Below the pieces are notes generated by a model that was not told the origin of the DNA, searched no databases, and was given only the letters and a program-made list of their open reading frames with translations. This document shows positions 49,244-52,859 of a DNA stretch of 52,859 nucleotides, one piece after another. Origin of the DNA: Alkalibaculum bacchi (GTDB taxonomy: Bacteria; Bacillota; Clostridia; Eubacteriales; Alkalibacteraceae); contig NZ_CALNCS010000107.1 of the NCBI RefSeq assembly GCF_937875145.1, positions 1 through 52,859 of the forward strand, written 5' to 3'. Position 1 is the stretch's first letter; each line of letters opens with the position of its first letter. A program made the position numbers and the translations under genes.

Positions 49244-50290
49244 ATGGAAAAAACTATAAAAAAGACTTATGCATTCCCATTTACAGCAATCGTAGGTCAA
49301 GAGGAAATGAAAATGGGCCTGATATTAAATGTAATCGATCCTAAGATAGGCGGTATCCTTGTATATGGAGAAAAAGGAACAGCAAAATCAACGGCAGTAC
49401 GTTCAATTGCAGAGCTCTTACCAGAAATAGAAGTAGTAAAGGGATGTCCATTTCATTGTAATCCAAATGATCCAAAAACAATGTGTGATGATTGTTTGAA
49501 AAAATATAATCATGGAGACAAATTGGAAAGTGAAAAAATGAAGATGAAAGTAGTCGATTTGCCAGTTTCTGCAACGGAAGACCGAGTTGTAGGATCTCTA
49601 GACATTGAGGAAGCGATTAAAAGCGGAAAGAAAAAATTTGAACCAGGCGTTCTTGCGCAAGCCAACAGGGGAATTCTCTATGTAGATGAGATTAATCTGC
49701 TAGATGACCATATTGTTGACTTGCTGTTGGATTCAGCGGCAATGGGGGTCAATACGGTTGAGAGGGAAGGTGTTTCATTTTCCCATCCCGCCAATTTTGT
49801 TTTAGTTGGTACGATGAACCCAGAAGAAGGAGATTTAAGACCACAGTTATTAGATCGTTTTGGATTTAGTATTGAGATTAACGGAATTCGTGATCCTGAA
49901 AAGCGAGTTGAGATCGTAAAATCTCGCAGTGAATTTGACGCGTCACCAGCAGAATATATTGAAAAATGCAAGGATGCTGAAGAAAGTCTCAGGAAAAAAA
50001 TTGTTGATGCTATGGATAAATTACTAAATGTTTCTATTTCAGATGCCATTTTACTTATCAACGCTCAGATTGCTATTGCTTTAGAAAGTGACGGACATCG
50101 TGGGGATATAACAATGATGAAAGCATCAAAAGCGATGGCGGCCTTTGATGGAAGGGATTATGTGACGGAGGAAGACGTGAAAAGTGTGGTTAAGATGGTG
50201 TTTTTGCATCGTTTAAAATCCATGCCCTTTGAAAAAACAAAGTATTTTGATATGGATAAGATCAACCAAATTATTGGTGGAGAAAATTGA
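49244..50290 (+). CDS. Chelatase AAA+ ATPase subunit (ChlI/BchI-like)
   Basis: 348 residues. Walker A YGEKGTAKSTAV (about 41-52), Walker B ILYVDEINLL, and RPQLLDRFGFSIEI sensor/arginine-finger region. A Cys-rich insert, GCPFHCNP and MCDDC (Cys68, Cys72, Cys81, Cys84), may bind zinc. Closely similar to the N-terminus of the preceding protein, so the pair probably arose by duplication. Hydrolyses ATP to drive metal chelation. Confidence 0.93.
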   Translation: MEKTIKKTYAFPFTAIVGQEEMKMGLILNVIDPKIGGILVYGEKGTAKSTAVRSIAELLPEIEVVKGCPFHCNPNDPKTMCDDCLKKYNHGDKLESEKMKMKVVDLPVSATEDRVVGSLDIEEAIKSGKKKFEPGVLAQANRGILYVDEINLLDDHIVDLLLDSAAMGVNTVEREGVSFSHPANFVLVGTMNPEEGDLRPQLLDRFGFSIEINGIRDPEKRVEIVKSRSEFDASPAEYIEKCKDAEESLRKKIVDAMDKLLNVSISDAILLINAQIAIALESDGHRGDITMMKASKAMAAFDGRDYVTEEDVKSVVKMVFLHRLKSMPFEKTKYFDMDKINQIIGGEN

Positions 50291-50315
50291 TTTTATATAG
50301 CGGAAGGAGATACTC

Positions 50316-52859
50316 ATGAGCCGGATTTTTTTTGCAACTTGGCATGGAAGTTATCAGATGATAAAGAGAGCTTCCAGTTTTATAGATTCGAGAATTGATT
50401 TGTCCATTTTTTCAGGAAAGGAGTTAGAAGATGGATGGACAAGTTTAGAGGAATGTCTTGATAAAATTGAAGAAGCTGATTTAGTAGTATATTATGTTAC
50501 CCAAAGTTTCAGTATGTGGGGAGATATATTAGAAAAAGCAAAAAGCTGTAACAAAAAAATCTTATATGTGGGCACCGATGCTACAGAATATATTAAGGAT
50601 TATGAGGACATTGAAAAAACAGCAAAATGTAATTTATATACTACATATGGCGGAATCGAGAATTATGGACAGATGGTCAACTATTTAGCTAGCCTTTTAG
50701 ATGATGAAATCTCATTTAAAGAGCCCTGTGAAATGCCCTGGGAGGGAATTTATCATCCGGATTTTTCTCAAATGATAACGTCATCAGAGGCTTATTTTGA
50801 GAAGTGTCCACCTTCGCCAAAAGGCATCATAGGACTCTTGTTTTCTCGATCTAATTGGGTAAATGATGATTTAGCCATCGAAAATACATTAATACGTATG
50901 ATTGAAGAAAATGGATATTCCGTATTGCCTGTATTTACGGCTATAAAAGAAGATCTAGACCTTGGCTGCAAAGGGGCAGCCTCAGCAGTAAATGAATTTT
51001 TCTTTGATAAACAGGGAATGCCCTATATACATGTAATGATTAAAATGCAGGGTTCTTTTTTAATGGACCGTTCTATTGTGGATGAAAATAATATACCAGA
51101 ATCTGTAAACCTGTTAAAACGCCTTAACTGCCCTGTCGTTCATCCAGTAACTACTTCTACGATGTCTAAGGATGAATGGCTAAATGATCCTTTTGGTACT
51201 TTAAGTGATATGGGATGGTCCATAGCTCTTCCAGAAATGGAAGGTGTTATTGAACCAATTTTAATTGGTGCCACCCATAAAACATCGGATTTAGATAATA
51301 TGGAAGCCATTGAAGAACGATGTAAGAAGCTGATAAGCCGTGTAATACAATGGGCAAATCTTGCTCAAAAAGAAAATAAAGACAAAAAAGTTGTATTTGT
51401 TTTAAATAGCTTCCCTTGTGCTTCTGTAGAAGCAGGTGTAGGCGGAGGTGCAAATTTAGACACCTTTGAAAGTATTGTCCATATCCTAAAAAATATGAAA
51501 GAGGCAGGGTATGAGTTAGAAGAAGTTCCAGAAAGCGGAAAAATTTTGAGCGATACCCTCATGTCGAGAAAGGCGATTTCAGAATTTCGCTGGACTACTG
51601 TAAAGGAGATTATAAACAAAGGGGGCGCTTTAGACTATGTGTCTAAAGAACAATACCAGCAGTGGTTTAATGAGCTGCCAGAATGTGCTCGCAAGAGAAT
51701 GACTGAAAGCTGGGGTAATCCTCCAGGAGAAGAGATAGACGATATTCCTCCTGCAATGATATACGAAGATAAGATTGTCATTAGTGGCCTTAATTACAAA
51801 AATGCATTAGTTAGTGTGCAGCCGAAACGTGGTTGCGCTGGAGCAAGATGCGACGGTACAGTATGCAAAATTCTTCATGATCCAAATGTACCGCCAACAC
51901 ATCAATATGTTGCTACCTATAAATATTATGAAAAAAAATATGAGGCAGATATTTTAATTCATGTAGGTACCCATGGCAATCTCGAATTTTTGCCAGGAAG
52001 AGGGACTGGATTAACGGATGGATGTTATCCGGACATAGTTGTGGGAAATATGCCTTTTCTATATATTTATAATTCAGATAATCCTCCGGAAGGAATTATA
52101 GCAAAGCGTAGAGGCTTAGGCACACTTGTAGATCATATGCAAACAGTACTTACAACAAGTGGTTTATACGACAACTTAGAGGAACTTAACACATTATTAG
52201 AAAAATATGAAAAATTAAAAACGTCAGATAAGACTCAAGCCCACTTGCTAGAGCATTTAATTAAAGAGGAAATTGAAAAATGTAATTTAGATAAGCAGAT
52301 TAATTTAGATAATTATCATGATGAATTTAACCGGATTACTGAGCAGGCCCATCAGCTGTTGACCGTTATTAGAAACACGCAAATTCAGGATGGTCAACAC
52401 ATTTTTGGAAAGCTTCCACAGGGTAAAGAGCGCTTGGAGTTTATTAATTCTATTATACGGTATGAAGGATTAGAAACAACTTCCCTACGATCTGCCTTGT
52501 GTAAACTCTTTGGCCTTGATTTTCAGTATCTGCTTGCAAATAGCGCTGAGATATCAACAAAATATTTAAAGTCAAATGGGGCTATTATTTCTGATTTAGA
52601 TACCATCAATAAAAATATCATCAGCGTTTTTCTCGCTGGAATGGATATTGATGTTACAATGGATATTTTCCTAGATTATGAGCTTGGGGATTTATCACAA
52701 ATAAACATAATAAACATGCAAAAAGAGCGTGTTCTTGATATTAATAAAAGGATTGATCAATCAAAAGAAATCCATTCATTAATGGAAGCTATGGATTCAA
52801 AATTTGTCGAGCCAGGACCTGCTGGGGTAATAACAAGAGGGCGCAATGATGTCCTGCCT
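50316..52859 (+). CDS. cobN: CobN/BchH-type chelatase large subunit, 3' end outside window
   Basis: Open for 848 codons from the ATG after AAGGAGA to the window edge. CobN features: N-terminal MSRIFFATWHGSYQMIKRA, VVYYVTQSFSMWGDIL, PVVHPVTTSTMSKDEW, VFVLNSFPCASVEAGVGGGANLDT, the core WGNPPGEEIDD, VSVQPKRGCAGARCDG, HVGTHGNLEFLPGRGTGL, and at the edge EPGPAGVITRGRNDVL. It binds the tetrapyrrole and inserts cobalt (or magnesium in BchH). With ChlD- and ChlI-like partners it forms a complete three-subunit chelatase. The identity of the metal and tetrapyrrole cannot be settled here. Confidence 0.92.
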   Translation, partial: MSRIFFATWHGSYQMIKRASSFIDSRIDLSIFSGKELEDGWTSLEECLDKIEEADLVVYYVTQSFSMWGDILEKAKSCNKKILYVGTDATEYIKDYEDIEKTAKCNLYTTYGGIENYGQMVNYLASLLDDEISFKEPCEMPWEGIYHPDFSQMITSSEAYFEKCPPSPKGIIGLLFSRSNWVNDDLAIENTLIRMIEENGYSVLPVFTAIKEDLDLGCKGAASAVNEFFFDKQGMPYIHVMIKMQGSFLMDRSIVDENNIPESVNLLKRLNCPVVHPVTTSTMSKDEWLNDPFGTLSDMGWSIALPEMEGVIEPILIGATHKTSDLDNMEAIEERCKKLISRVIQWANLAQKENKDKKVVFVLNSFPCASVEAGVGGGANLDTFESIVHILKNMKEAGYELEEVPESGKILSDTLMSRKAISEFRWTTVKEIINKGGALDYVSKEQYQQWFNELPECARKRMTESWGNPPGEEIDDIPPAMIYEDKIVISGLNYKNALVSVQPKRGCAGARCDGTVCKILHDPNVPPTHQYVATYKYYEKKYEADILIHVGTHGNLEFLPGRGTGLTDGCYPDIVVGNMPFLYIYNSDNPPEGIIAKRRGLGTLVDHMQTVLTTSGLYDNLEELNTLLEKYEKLKTSDKTQAHLLEHLIKEEIEKCNLDKQINLDNYHDEFNRITEQAHQLLTVIRNTQIQDGQHIFGKLPQGKERLEFINSIIRYEGLETTSLRSALCKLFGLDFQYLLANSAEISTKYLKSNGAIISDLDTINKNIISVFLAGMDIDVTMDIFLDYELGDLSQINIINMQKERVLDINKRIDQSKEIHSLMEAMDSKFVEPGPAGVITRGRNDVLP

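Overview
The window is low-GC DNA from an anaerobic, probably spore-forming Firmicute of class Clostridia. Evidence: an ffh-rpsP-khpA-rimM-trmD-rplS-lepB-rbgA-rnhB-yraN core cluster in Firmicute order, strong AGGAGG ribosome sites, frequent TTG starts, an electron-confurcating lactate dehydrogenase set, an [FeFe] hydrogenase-like protein, a YabE-type 3D-domain protein and a lysine riboswitch of Bacillus/Clostridium type. A relative of Alkaliphilus or Natronincolaceae is plausible but cannot be fixed from sequence alone.

Layout. 1-8.6 kb: translation and secretion core (ftsY fragment, ylxM, ffh, rpsP, khpA, rimM, trmD, rplS, lepB, rbgA, rnhB, yraN). 8.8-11.2 kb: two minus-strand genes, a UroD-fold methyltransferase-like protein and a P-loop ATPase. 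11.6-14.8 kb: a tiny basic protein with an HD hydrolase, a superoxide dismutase homologue lacking every metal ligand, uppP, and a zinc-ribbon protein. 14.9-23.4 kb: a CdaR-type regulator followed by etfB, etfA (with an iron-sulfur domain), a lactate dehydrogenase flavoprotein, lactate permease, the nickel enzyme lactate racemase and a CooT-like nickel protein. 23.5-26.5 kb: a PEPCK/HPr-kinase-like P-loop protein and a G5/3D-domain cell-wall protein. 26.6-27.2 kb: a candidate structured RNA and tRNA-Gln(CUG). 27.6-33.2 kb: an intact Fe/Mn SOD, pepT, then a lysine riboswitch with terminator ahead of a flavoprotein and a permease. 33.5-38.8 kb: EamA transporter, beta-carbonic anhydrase, hydrogenase-like protein with a [2Fe-2S] partner, pyrR, HAD phosphatase. 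38.8-39.2 kb: a second candidate stand-alone RNA with its own promoter and terminator. 39.4-45.7 kb: a six-gene polyamine operon encoding two different routes to spermidine. 46-46.9 kb: a divergent NifX-like/DUF134 pair sharing palindromic promoters. 47.3 kb to the end: a ChlD-ChlI-CobN metal chelatase operon, cut by the window edge.

Between the genes runs an unusual layer of spacer DNA. Many spacers are built from degenerate tandem words with fixed periods of 7, 8 or 11 bases (for example GCTGAAA, GAACAAT, CTTAGAA, ACTAGCG; TTGGNCGG; GAACAATGGTT). The same words recur in different orders and numbers across the window. They often face each other as inverted arrays and often end in a small AAAGYGCC/GGCRCTTT hairpin just before a ribosome site. 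This periodic spacer system and the two candidate RNAs are the least explained features here. No insertion sequence, prophage or CRISPR array was seen.
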